6,424 bases of DNA from JBKHBQ01 sp046542305 (GCA_046542305.1 JBKHBQ010000230.1:1-6424), one strand, 5' to 3'; positions 1 to 6,052 are shown, counted from the stretch's first letter. Notes: generated by a model from the sequence alone, not told the origin. Made by a program: numbers and translations.

Positions 1-23
1 TTATTTTTTATGGAAATTAAATA

Positions 24-141
24 GGGCTTGCTGAAAAGCTCTGCAAGATATTTCCGTAAATCCACCCGAAAGCTTTGCAGAATAAATTAATAATTATTCC
101 GCAATCATTGATTCAGGAATTAGTAGTTTTTCTGCAAGCCC
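24..141. repeat. Putative small non-autonomous element (MITE-like) bounded by inverted repeats
   Basis: The 14 bases at 24-37 (GGGCTTGCTGAAAA) are the reverse complement of 128-141 (TTTTCTGCAAGCCC) with a single mismatch, enclosing 118 bases in total. The interior is AT-rich, has no open reading frame worth calling, and contains further symmetry: ATTCC at 96-100 against GGAAT at 116-120, with CAAT-C-ATTG at 102-110 nested inside. The word TCTGCAAG also occurs twice (40-47 and 131-138). Terminal inverted repeats around a short non-coding core are typical of MITEs or of a deleted insertion sequence. No target-site duplication is visible in the flanks, so an old insertion, a decayed copy or a chance or structured-RNA explanation all remain possible. 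I cannot assign an IS family. Confidence 0.4.
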
Positions 142-158
142 CCAACAGTGCCATATCA

Positions 159-338
159 TCACGGGGCCGAATAATCATCAGGGTTTTTATCGACGCGTTC
201 GCCAATGTCCTCTTGCTTTGATCCGGAAACATCACCTGAAGGTTCTTCTTTGACGCTGTCCACGAAACGCAGCCTGCGCATGAGTTCTTTAAAAAATTCA
301 GTCTGGTCGTCCTGGATGTTTACTGTGAATTGTTTCAT
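159..338 (-). CDS. Small antitoxin-like protein (orphan), 59 aa
   Basis: The reading frame is open from 407, but the internal ATG at 336-338 is the better start. It gives MKQFTVNIQDDQTEFFKELM, which has the shape of small Bacteroidota proteins (DUF2683-like) that act as antitoxins to RelE/ParE-type toxins: a short N-terminal beta strand, then an amphipathic helix with an FFKEL core and a following RFVDSV segment. The 23 extra residues of the longer frame are hydrophobic and atypical. The leader before the chosen start is A-rich (AAAAAACAAACCGAC) with no Shine-Dalgarno sequence, as is usual in this phylum. The C-terminal third is charged and low in complexity and ends in DDYSAP with a TGA stop. 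In such modules the toxin gene normally follows directly downstream. Here the downstream 158 bases hold no frame of that size, so this would be an orphan or remnant. The family assignment comes from pattern recall, not a search. Confidence 0.5.
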   Translation of the reverse strand: MKQFTVNIQDDQTEFFKELMRRLRFVDSVKEEPSGDVSGSKQEDIGERVDKNPDDYSAP

Positions 339-402
339 GTCGGTTTGTTTTTTGATGGTTTCAAAAATTAAAAAATAATTACCTAATTTGAAAACACAGG
401 AA

Positions 403-415
403 AACATGGCATGTT
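403..415. promoter_or_regulatory. Perfect 13-bp palindrome, possible operator
   Basis: AACATG-G-CATGTT is a perfect inverted repeat around a single central base. It starts 65 bases upstream of the ATG of the antitoxin-like gene, and the self-complementary AACGTT (417-422) lies just beyond. Toxin-antitoxin genes are often autorepressed through palindromes near their promoters, which makes an operator role plausible. The distance to the weak promoter candidate at 362-370 is larger than expected for simple occlusion, so this is only a candidate. Confidence 0.3.
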
Positions 416-476
416 CAACGTTATAAAAATAAACCCGTCATCGGGAAGATTATTCTCCCTGAAAATTTGCGCAGTA

Positions 477-484
477 TAACTTTG
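477..484 (+). promoter_or_regulatory. Bacteroidota -7 box, distal typA promoter candidate
   Basis: TAACTTTG matches the phylum-specific -7 consensus TAnnTTTG exactly. Transcription from it would begin near 490 and give typA a leader of about 170 bases. No clear TTTG-type -33 element is found 19-21 bases upstream, which lowers confidence. Confidence 0.4.
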
Positions 485-575
485 CGGTCGCTTTTCCGCT
501 GAACTTTATAATAGAAGTATCTCGATGGTAAGAAATCCTTAACTATTCCATAACATCCGCTCCGTTTAAAAGCAC

Positions 576-583
576 TACTTTTG
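576..583 (+). promoter_or_regulatory. Bacteroidota -7 box, proximal typA promoter candidate
   Basis: TACTTTTG matches TAnnTTTG exactly and lies 79 bases before the typA start codon. Initiation about 6-7 bases downstream would place the 5' end of the mRNA directly at the GC-rich hairpin at 593-608. A good -33 element is not visible. Confidence 0.45.
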
Positions 584-592
584 CGCGCTTGT

Positions 593-608
593 TTCCGGGG
601 CTCCGGAA
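593..608 (+). promoter_or_regulatory. GC-rich hairpin in the typA leader
   Basis: TTCCGG (593-598) and CCGGAA (603-608) form a perfect 6-base-pair stem around the tetraloop GGCT, with a possible extra U-G pair at 592/609. No U-run follows on either strand, so it is not an intrinsic terminator. Its position, a few bases after the expected start from the proximal promoter, suggests a 5'-end mRNA stabiliser or a temperature-sensitive leader element. That role is inference. Confidence 0.4.
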
Positions 609-662
609 GAGAATTCTTTATCATACCGGCCTTTGAAGCCGCCAAACACAGAATAAGCTATC

Positions 663-2477
663 ATGTACGACATAAGAAACATCGCCATCATCGCTCACGT
701 CGATCATGGCAAAACCACGCTGGTCGACCGTATTTTGCACCAGGTAAAACTGTTTCGCGAAAACCAGGATATGGGTGAGTTGATCCTCGACTCCAACGAT
801 CTGGAGCGCGAGCGGGGCATTACCATCCTTTCCAAAAATGTAGCCGTCAGGTATAAGGATGTCAAGATAAACATCATCGACACGCCCGGTCACGCCGATT
901 TTGGCGGTGAGGTGGAACGCGTGCTTAACATGGCCGATGGCGTGCTGCTGGTAGTGGATGCCTTTGAAGGGCCGATGCCGCAAACCCGTTTCGTGCTGCA
1001 AAAAGCCCTCAACCTGGGATTAAAGCCTATTGTGGTTATTAATAAAGTTGATAAACCCAACTGCTCGCCTGAAGAGGTGCACGAAGCCGTTTTCGACCTG
1101 ATGTTCAGCCTTGACGCCACCGAAGAGCAACTCGATTTTCCTGAAGTATACGGTTCGTCGAAGCAGGGCTGGATGGGCCCTGACTGGAAAAACCCCACCA
1201 GCGACATCAGCTACCTGCTCGACATTATCCTGGAGCATATCCCTGCACCCGAACACCGCGAAGGCAGTCTGCAGATGCAGATCAGCTCACTGGATTATTC
1301 GTCGTACCTGGGAAGAATCGCCGTAGGAAGGATCACCCGCGGAAAGATTAAAATGGGCATGTCTGTTTCACTGGTCAAACGCGACGGCACCATTTTGAAA
1401 TCAACCGTAAAGGAATTGTACCGATTTGAAGGACTTGGCAAGGAAAAAGTAAAACATGAACTGGAAGCCGGGGAAATCTGCGCCGTGCTCGGACCCGAAA
1501 ATTTTGATATCGGCGACACCATCGCCGATTTCGAAACCCCCGAAGGCCTCACCCCCATTGCCGTGGACGAGCCTACCATGAGCATGTTGTTTACCATCAA
1601 CAATTCACCGTTTTTTGGAAAAGAAGGTATTTACGTTACTTCACGCCACATCCGCGAGCGCCTGTTTAAGGAAACCGAAAAAAACCTCGCCCTGCGCGTG
1701 GAGGAAACCGATTCGCCGGAAAGGCTGCTGGTGTTCGGCCGTGGTATTCTGCACCTTTCAATTCTGGTGGAAACCATGCGCCGCGAAGGATACGAATTTC
1801 AGGTAGGACAGCCGCAGGTGCTGCTTAAACAAATCAACGGCGAAACCTACGAACCGGTGGAAACCCTTACGGTGCAGGTGCCAGAGGAATTTTCGGGGAA
1901 AGTGATAGAAATTGCCACCCGCCGCCGCGGCGAGATCGGCAACATCGAAACGCGCAACGAGCGCACCGTGCTTGAGTTCTCCATCCCTTCACGTGGATTG
2001 ATCGGCATTACCAACGCCATTCTTACCATGACCGAGGGCGAGGCGGTGATCGCGCACCGCTTTAAAGCCTATGAGCCGTGGAAAGGCGAACTGCCGCAGC
2101 GCCGCAACGGATCGCTCGTGGCCATGGATACCGGCACCGCCATCGCCTATTCCATCGACAAGTTGCAGGATCGCGGGAAATTTTTTGTGGAACCCAACGA
2201 CGAAGTGTACGGCGGACAGGTGATCGGCGAACACATCCGCCAGGACGATCTGGTGGTGAATGTAGTCAAAACAAAGAAACTTACCAATATTCGTGCTGCA
2301 GGTTCTGACGACAAAACCATCATCACTCCGGCCACCAAACTGTCGCTCGAGCAGGCCATGGAATACATCCGGGAGGACGAATACCTGGAAGTAACGCCCA
2401 AATCGCTCAGGATGCGTAAAATCATCCTCGACGAAACCGAAAGGAAACGGAAGAAGAAAAGTGAATCGAATGTTTAA
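663..2477 (+). CDS. typA: Ribosome-associated translational GTPase TypA/BipA, 604 aa
   Basis: TypA (BipA) is an EF-G-like GTPase that binds 70S ribosomes and helps 50S subunit assembly and growth under cold or other stress. All G motifs are visible: AHVDHGKTT at 11-19, switch I ERERGITIL at 48-56 with Thr54, DTPGH at 73-77, NKVD at 127-130 and SSK at 165-167 as G5. His77 corresponds to the catalytic histidine of translational GTPases. By family layout, domain I spans about 1-200, the beta-barrel domain II 203-300, domain III about 305-390 (with RGILHLSILVETMRREGYEF), domain V about 395-485, and the BipA-specific C-terminal domain follows, ending in a Lys/Arg-rich tail. The length matches the family (about 600 residues). 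The start is well fixed, because an in-frame TAA lies three codons upstream (654-656). There is no Shine-Dalgarno sequence. It appears monocistronic, with a convergent lipoprotein gene 17 bases after its stop. Confidence 0.97.
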   Translation: MYDIRNIAIIAHVDHGKTTLVDRILHQVKLFRENQDMGELILDSNDLERERGITILSKNVAVRYKDVKINIIDTPGHADFGGEVERVLNMADGVLLVVDAFEGPMPQTRFVLQKALNLGLKPIVVINKVDKPNCSPEEVHEAVFDLMFSLDATEEQLDFPEVYGSSKQGWMGPDWKNPTSDISYLLDIILEHIPAPEHREGSLQMQISSLDYSSYLGRIAVGRITRGKIKMGMSVSLVKRDGTILKSTVKELYRFEGLGKEKVKHELEAGEICAVLGPENFDIGDTIADFETPEGLTPIAVDEPTMSMLFTINNSPFFGKEGIYVTSRHIRERLFKETEKNLALRVEETDSPERLLVFGRGILHLSILVETMRREGYEFQVGQPQVLLKQINGETYEPVETLTVQVPEEFSGKVIEIATRRRGEIGNIETRNERTVLEFSIPSRGLIGITNAILTMTEGEAVIAHRFKAYEPWKGELPQRRNGSLVAMDTGTAIAYSIDKLQDRGKFFVEPNDEVYGGQVIGEHIRQDDLVVNVVKTKKLTNIRAAGSDDKTIITPATKLSLEQAMEYIREDEYLEVTPKSLRMRKIILDETERKRKKKSESNV

Positions 2478-2494
2478 CAGACAGTAAAGAAAAT

Positions 2495-2914
2495 CTATTC
2501 AGTATACCGGATAAAAGTAGCCTGGATCCGCTTCACGCGATCCTCGCCGGAAACATTGGCTACGGTCCGGTAAACGGTATCTGCCAAAGGCTCTACTTTT
2601 TCGCTTGTAAATCCAAGCCTGCGGACATCCAGGTCGGAATACAACACTGCATCGGCGCCATATTTACGGGCCACCTTTTCAACCTGGGGCTGAATATATT
2701 TCAGATTTTTGTCGTAGGGAACCTCTGCCAGCATCTCTCCCATCACCTCGTATTCCTTATCGATGTCGCCGGCACGGAAAAAAGTTTCCGTATTCTTGGT
2801 CTTATCATAGGTCCTTCCGATGTAATCATACGTAAATTCACTGCATGAAACAAAGATGAACATGACAGAAATGATGAAAAGCAAAATTTTTACGGGCAAA
2901 TTTTTGTAAATCAT
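2495..2914 (-). CDS. Putative lipoprotein of unknown function, 139 aa
   Basis: The N-terminus is a lipoprotein signal: Lys4 and Lys9, then a hydrophobic stretch (residues 10-22), then a lipobox-like FVSC with Cys24 as the probable lipidated residue. The residues after the Cys (Ser-Glu-Phe) include only one acidic residue, so the surface-export signal of Bacteroidota lipoproteins is weak or absent, and the protein may stay on the periplasmic side. The mature part (about 115 residues) appears alpha/beta. It has a segment YEVMGEMLAEVP, a helix with QPQVEKVARKYGADAVLYSD, and a C-terminal strand RIQATFIRYTE. This pattern, a strand, then a helix leading into a Gly-Ala-Asp turn and a strand, is shared by several small envelope proteins, but I cannot name a family. 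The gene converges on typA, with no obvious terminator in the 17-base gap. The ATG at 2912-2914 directly precedes the signal peptide, which supports the start. Confidence 0.8.
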   Translation of the reverse strand: MIYKNLPVKILLFIISVMFIFVSCSEFTYDYIGRTYDKTKNTETFFRAGDIDKEYEVMGEMLAEVPYDKNLKYIQPQVEKVARKYGADAVLYSDLDVRRLGFTSEKVEPLADTVYRTVANVSGEDRVKRIQATFIRYTE

Positions 2915-2934
2915 GGTGCGTTGTTTTTAGTTTC

Positions 2935-2942
2935 CAAATCTG
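2935..2942 (-). promoter_or_regulatory. Near-consensus -7 box upstream of the lipoprotein gene
   Basis: On the minus strand this reads CAGATTTG, one mismatch from TAnnTTTG, and lies 21 bases before the lipoprotein ATG. It would leave a very short leader of about 15 bases. No convincing -33 element is seen. Confidence 0.25.
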
Positions 2943-3053
2943 CGGAATACCTAATAAAAAGGTGCCGCAACGATCATTATAACAAATCAGCAAAAGAGAA
3001 GTTTAATTTTCGGATGGTTTATTTAAACAATCAGGATGATCCGGCACAAAATG

Positions 3054-3086
3054 AAAAAGGGACTGATCGTAATTCTGACCAGTCCC
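3054..3086 (-). terminator. Intrinsic terminator of the amylase gene
   Basis: GGGACTG (3059-3065) pairs with CAGTCCC (3080-3086). Two more pairs (3067-3068 with 3077-3078) form after one mismatch, closing on an 8-base loop. Read on the minus strand, the stem is followed directly by TTTTT (3058-3054) and more T-rich sequence. It lies 55 bases beyond the amylase stop codon, so it should end that transcript before the lipoprotein gene. On the plus strand no T-run follows the stem. Confidence 0.8.
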
Positions 3087-3098
3087 CGTAAAAATGGC

Positions 3099-3116
3099 TA
3101 ACAAATTTTTTTGTTA
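3099..3116. repeat. AT-rich inverted repeat in the amylase 3' UTR
   Basis: TAACAAA (3099-3105) and TTTGTTA (3110-3116) are perfect complements around a TTTT spacer. The stem is weak because it is AT-rich. It lies between the amylase stop codon and the main terminator. Confidence 0.4.
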
Positions 3117-3119
3117 AAT

Positions 3120-3139
3120 CGGGCACAAATCCAAGCCCG
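3120..3139. repeat. CGGGC/GCCCG stem-loop directly after the amylase stop
   Basis: CGGGC (3120-3124) and GCCCG (3135-3139) form a perfect 5-base-pair stem with a 10-base loop, beginning two bases after the TAA stop of the amylase gene on the minus strand. No T-run follows, so it is not a terminator by itself. It may protect the mRNA 3' end or be incidental. Confidence 0.4.
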
Positions 3140-3141
3140 TA

Positions 3142-5925
3142 TTATTCCCTGACCAGCTTCACGGTTTGATGAATTCCTGATGAGGTGATCCGTGCGAAAT
3201 AAATTCCTGCAGGCAGATTTTGTGATGGCTTCCAGGTGAAGTGGTGCTCATTTTCAAGATCGGCCGATTCCACCAGTTTGCCATAAAGATCGTATATTTC
3301 AATGTTCACAGCACCTTCGGTTCCGGTAAGATCGAAATTAAAATCATTACCCGAAGGGTTGGGATAAACCCGCATCTGCTCCGCCTCTATTTCTCCGGGC
3401 TCAGTCACCGAAGTATTCAGCCACTCCGGTTTTTCGAGGTACTGCGACGAATATAGCCTGTAGGCTCCCGGTTCGAGGCTTACCGCCTGGTTCGTGGAAG
3501 TCACTTCATAGGTGGTTTGTGTATAAAACTCATACCAGGTGCCTGTTGAGGGCCAGGCAGGCGTATGTTCCATATCCACCACATCAAAATTGCCTACCAC
3601 CACAATGTCCATATCATTTCCGTTCAGAATAACAGATTTGGTCGGATTAGCCAGGTTCAGGGTGAAATCGGTGGTTTCGAACACCTCAAGGTTGGTTTTT
3701 AAATCTATCAGCGCCGCATTCACGTTAAAAAGATAATTCCTCCGCCAGTCGTCCATATAGTCCCATCTTGGCGGCTTTGGTGTCAGGCGGTCGTACTCCT
3801 CGCCCGAGGGCCAGTTGATGGAGTAGTCGTAACCGCGCTCACCAAACTGCCAGATCATTTTGGGACCAGGAATGGTGTAGAAGAAATTGGCTGCCAGTTC
3901 CTGCCTCTGCAGTGCGATGGTCGTATCCTGAATATCATAACTTCCGGAAGCATTCCCCCACATCAGATTTCTATACATCATCCGCTCCTCATCGTGGCTT
4001 TCCATAAAGCCCACCAAATGCGGGTCGTTCCAGCCGCGCTGCTGATATGAAATGCCTGAGAAATCCGATTTACCGTTTTCGTGCCAGCTCATGGTGGCTT
4101 CGTTATAGCTATAGTTCATGTTTGCCCACAGCATCATGCCGTAGTTGCTTAGCACTTTTTCCTCACTGTTTTCGGTCCAGTGCTCAAGGATTACATACGC
4201 ATCCTCATCCACCGACCAGATATGGTCTGCCATCCGTTTGAGGATGTCGATCCTTTCCTGGTCGTATTGCCAGCCGCTGCCTGTATTGGTAAATCCCTGC
4301 GTAAAATCAAAGCGGTAACCGTCCACTTTGTATTCGTTGATCCAGAAACTGTTGACACTATCCACGAATGCCTGTGTGGCAGGGCTTTGATGGTTAAAAT
4401 CATAACCCCAGCAATATGGCTCGTGCGGGCAAACAGAATTAAACCAGATGTTGTCTTCATCGGGCCGGTTATTGGTTTCATCCCAATACATCTGCACCAA
4501 CACATTCTGGCCAAAGGCATGATTCAGCACCATATCCATGATTACGGCAATGCCCTCGGCATGACAGGCGTCGATGAACTCCTTCACGGTTTCTTCCGGG
4601 CCGTAATATTTGTCGGGTGCAAAATAAAACGAAGGATTGTACCCCCAGCTCAGGTTACCCTCGAATTCGTTGAAGGGCATCAGTTCGATGGCATTCACCC
4701 CAAGCCGCTTGAAATAGGAAAGGCTGTCCCTGAGGGTTTCAAAATTTTGTGCATCAATAAAATCGCGAAGCAGCAGCTCGTAAATCACCAGGTCGGTTTC
4801 CTTCGGCTTTTCAAAATTGGCAACCTGCCATTGATATTCCTGCTGATCGGTTTGAAGCACGGAAACAATTCCTGTGGTTTTTCCTTCCGGATAAGGCTTC
4901 AGGTTTGGATATGTTTCTTCCGGGATGTACTGATCGTTCCACGGATCGAGGATTTTTTCAGCGTAGGCATCGGCAAGCTTGAGCTCTTCATCAATCAGGT
5001 ACTGAAAGGCATATTCCTCACCAGGCGACAGATTTTCCAATGTAATCCAGTAGCGTGTATTATAATCATTCACATCTTCGTGGGTACATTTCATCCGGTA
5101 TTCGGGGCCCACCTGCCAGTTGTTGAAATCACCAATCACATACATGCTGGTTTTATAGGGGGCATGCACCACCAGGGTAACGGTTTCGGAATCGATATAA
5201 TTAATCCCGTCGCGCACACCTGCCGGCAAGGCTTCCACCGTGCTTTCGCCACGTACGTAATAATATGCTGAATCGCTCACCTGTTCTCCGCCGGCTTCAG
5301 CCACCGCCTTTATCCAATGTTTTGTATCAGGTTCCTCAGAAGCGGCGATATTCTGAATAATAAAATTTTCGTTGGTGGCGACGATCAGTTCATCATCCAC
5401 GTACAAGCTGAGTGTTTCAGAAAAAATGGCCTCGGCCGTAATTTCAATCAACTGCCCGGCATCCACAAAAAGGGGTGAAACATACGGACTGATGAGATTT
5501 ACACTCAACACCGATTCGAATATCTGAATAAAAATATCCGGCGAGGTTTGTTGTGAGGCGTCCGCACTGCGCAAGACAATACATATCTCAGTGATGGAAT
5601 CGTTTTCAGAAGCCCCGTAAAAATCACGAATCGTCGGAGTGATTTCCAGTTTGTAATAATCGGTGCTGATGAAGGTCAACTGGGGCTGGGCATTATTATC
5701 CCCCCACTCGCCAATTACATATTTCCAATTGTTGTCTCCGATGGTAATGCCCGTGTGGGCATAAATATCTTCGTTGTAACCTTCGAGGCTGGTGCCGGAG
5801 GCGTCGAAATACAGCGTTACGGGCTCATCGGCCGTCGGCAGGGCCGGATCGGTAGTGATTTGTGCAGCAACCGATCCTGAAAATAAACATGCTAACATGA
5901 AAAGTACAGAGAAAAAATATTTCAT
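3142..5925 (-). CDS. Secreted multidomain GH13 alpha-amylase-type enzyme with T9SS sorting domain, 927 aa
   Basis: This is an extracellular enzyme predicted to cleave alpha-glucans such as starch or glycogen. Residues 1-21 are a signal peptide (cleavage probably before Gln22). Residues about 22-135 and 136-230 are two beta-rich modules I cannot assign, possibly glycan-binding. Residues about 235-335 look like a CBM48/E-set module (VIGDFNNW at 263-270). The GH13 barrel runs from about 378, with region I DMVLNH (464-469), region II DGYRFD with nucleophile Asp540, acid/base Glu581 in VILEHW, and stabiliser His644-Asp645 in MESHDEER. A beta-sandwich domain C follows (about 745-825). Residues about 852-927 are a type A T9SS domain: RVYPNPSG, a DLYGKLV strand, PAGIYFARI, and terminal VKLVRE. 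This implies outer-membrane export and release or anchoring at the surface. The gene stands alone between two terminators, without susC/susD neighbours. GH13 subfamily and exact product specificity cannot be read from the sequence. Confidence 0.93.
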   Translation of the reverse strand: MKYFFSVLFMLACLFSGSVAAQITTDPALPTADEPVTLYFDASGTSLEGYNEDIYAHTGITIGDNNWKYVIGEWGDNNAQPQLTFISTDYYKLEITPTIRDFYGASENDSITEICIVLRSADASQQTSPDIFIQIFESVLSVNLISPYVSPLFVDAGQLIEITAEAIFSETLSLYVDDELIVATNENFIIQNIAASEEPDTKHWIKAVAEAGGEQVSDSAYYYVRGESTVEALPAGVRDGINYIDSETVTLVVHAPYKTSMYVIGDFNNWQVGPEYRMKCTHEDVNDYNTRYWITLENLSPGEEYAFQYLIDEELKLADAYAEKILDPWNDQYIPEETYPNLKPYPEGKTTGIVSVLQTDQQEYQWQVANFEKPKETDLVIYELLLRDFIDAQNFETLRDSLSYFKRLGVNAIELMPFNEFEGNLSWGYNPSFYFAPDKYYGPEETVKEFIDACHAEGIAVIMDMVLNHAFGQNVLVQMYWDETNNRPDEDNIWFNSVCPHEPYCWGYDFNHQSPATQAFVDSVNSFWINEYKVDGYRFDFTQGFTNTGSGWQYDQERIDILKRMADHIWSVDEDAYVILEHWTENSEEKVLSNYGMMLWANMNYSYNEATMSWHENGKSDFSGISYQQRGWNDPHLVGFMESHDEERMMYRNLMWGNASGSYDIQDTTIALQRQELAANFFYTIPGPKMIWQFGERGYDYSINWPSGEEYDRLTPKPPRWDYMDDWRRNYLFNVNAALIDLKTNLEVFETTDFTLNLANPTKSVILNGNDMDIVVVGNFDVVDMEHTPAWPSTGTWYEFYTQTTYEVTSTNQAVSLEPGAYRLYSSQYLEKPEWLNTSVTEPGEIEAEQMRVYPNPSGNDFNFDLTGTEGAVNIEIYDLYGKLVESADLENEHHFTWKPSQNLPAGIYFARITSSGIHQTVKLVRE

Positions 5926-5949
5926 AATGGTAAGTCTTTATTTGTTTTA

Positions 5950-5957
5950 CAAATTTA
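5950..5957 (-). promoter_or_regulatory. Bacteroidota -7 box of the amylase promoter
   Basis: The minus strand reads TAAATTTG, an exact match to TAnnTTTG, 24 bases before the amylase ATG. Initiation near 5943 would leave a leader of about 18 bases. About 18 bases further upstream the minus strand has TTTT (5979-5976), an imperfect -33 element. A preceding terminator at 6053-6083 means the amylase needs its own promoter, which supports this call. Confidence 0.55.
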
Positions 5958-5964
5958 AGCATAG

Positions 5965-5990
5965 CCTGTTAATAGAAAACATCAAACAGG
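5965..5990. promoter_or_regulatory. CCTGTT/AACAGG inverted repeat across the amylase -33 region, possible operator
   Basis: CCTGTT (5965-5970) and AACAGG (5985-5990) are perfect complements separated by 14 bases. The 26-base site begins 7 bases upstream of the -7 box and covers the expected -33 region, the placement expected for an operator of a dimeric repressor or activator. No regulator gene is in the window, so the factor is unknown. Confidence 0.35.
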
Positions 5991-6052
5991 TAAAATGGTT
6001 TTGATTATAAAAACAACAAGTCCAAGTAGCTTATTGCCAACATTTTATTAAT

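Larger units (their letters stand above)
339..662. other. Divergent intergenic control region between the antitoxin-like gene and typA
   Basis: This 324-base stretch has no gene I can support. It contains two Bacteroidota-type -7 boxes facing typA (477-484 and 576-583), a GC-rich hairpin in the probable typA leader (593-608) and a perfect 13-base palindrome (403-415) on the antitoxin-gene side. A minor 4-base-pair stem with a short loop lies at 434-445. On the minus strand, 362-370 reads TAATTTTTG, one base longer than the TAnnTTTG consensus, and is a weak promoter candidate for the antitoxin-like gene. A 74-codon minus-strand frame at 421-645 overlaps these signals and has no recognisable features. 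Confidence 0.6.

Noticed and set aside
138..167. GCCCC/GGGGC pairing just after the antitoxin-like gene as a terminator
   Set aside because: The loop is about 20 bases and the sequence following on the minus strand is A-rich, not T-rich.
339..407. 23-residue N-terminal extension of the antitoxin-like gene
   Set aside because: The extra residues are hydrophobic and unlike the family. The extension starts inside a palindrome and spans AT-rich leader sequence, while the internal ATG has a typical A-rich leader.
434..445. CCCG-TCAT-CGGG hairpin followed by T-rich sequence on the minus strand
   Set aside because: The stem is only four base pairs and there is no gene on that strand for it to terminate, so it is not supported as a terminator.
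421..645. 74-codon minus-strand frame between the antitoxin-like gene and typA
   Set aside because: It covers the typA promoter and leader signals, has a biased basic composition and no recognisable motif, and no promoter faces it.
581..778. 65-codon plus-strand frame beginning in the typA leader and overlapping the typA start
   Set aside because: It starts at TTG, which overlaps the proximal -7 box, and continues as an out-of-frame shadow of typA. Its His/Arg-rich sequence is an artefact of the P-loop codons.
4180..5271. 363-codon open frame on the plus strand, antisense to the amylase gene
   Set aside because: It lies wholly inside a confident coding gene, starts with GTG without a promoter, and its translation shows no domain or signal. 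Long antisense frames are a common by-product of codon bias.
3142..5925. Amylase gene as part of a Sus-like polysaccharide utilisation locus
   Set aside because: No susC/susD pair, regulator or second glycoside hydrolase is in the window, and terminators flank the gene on both sides.
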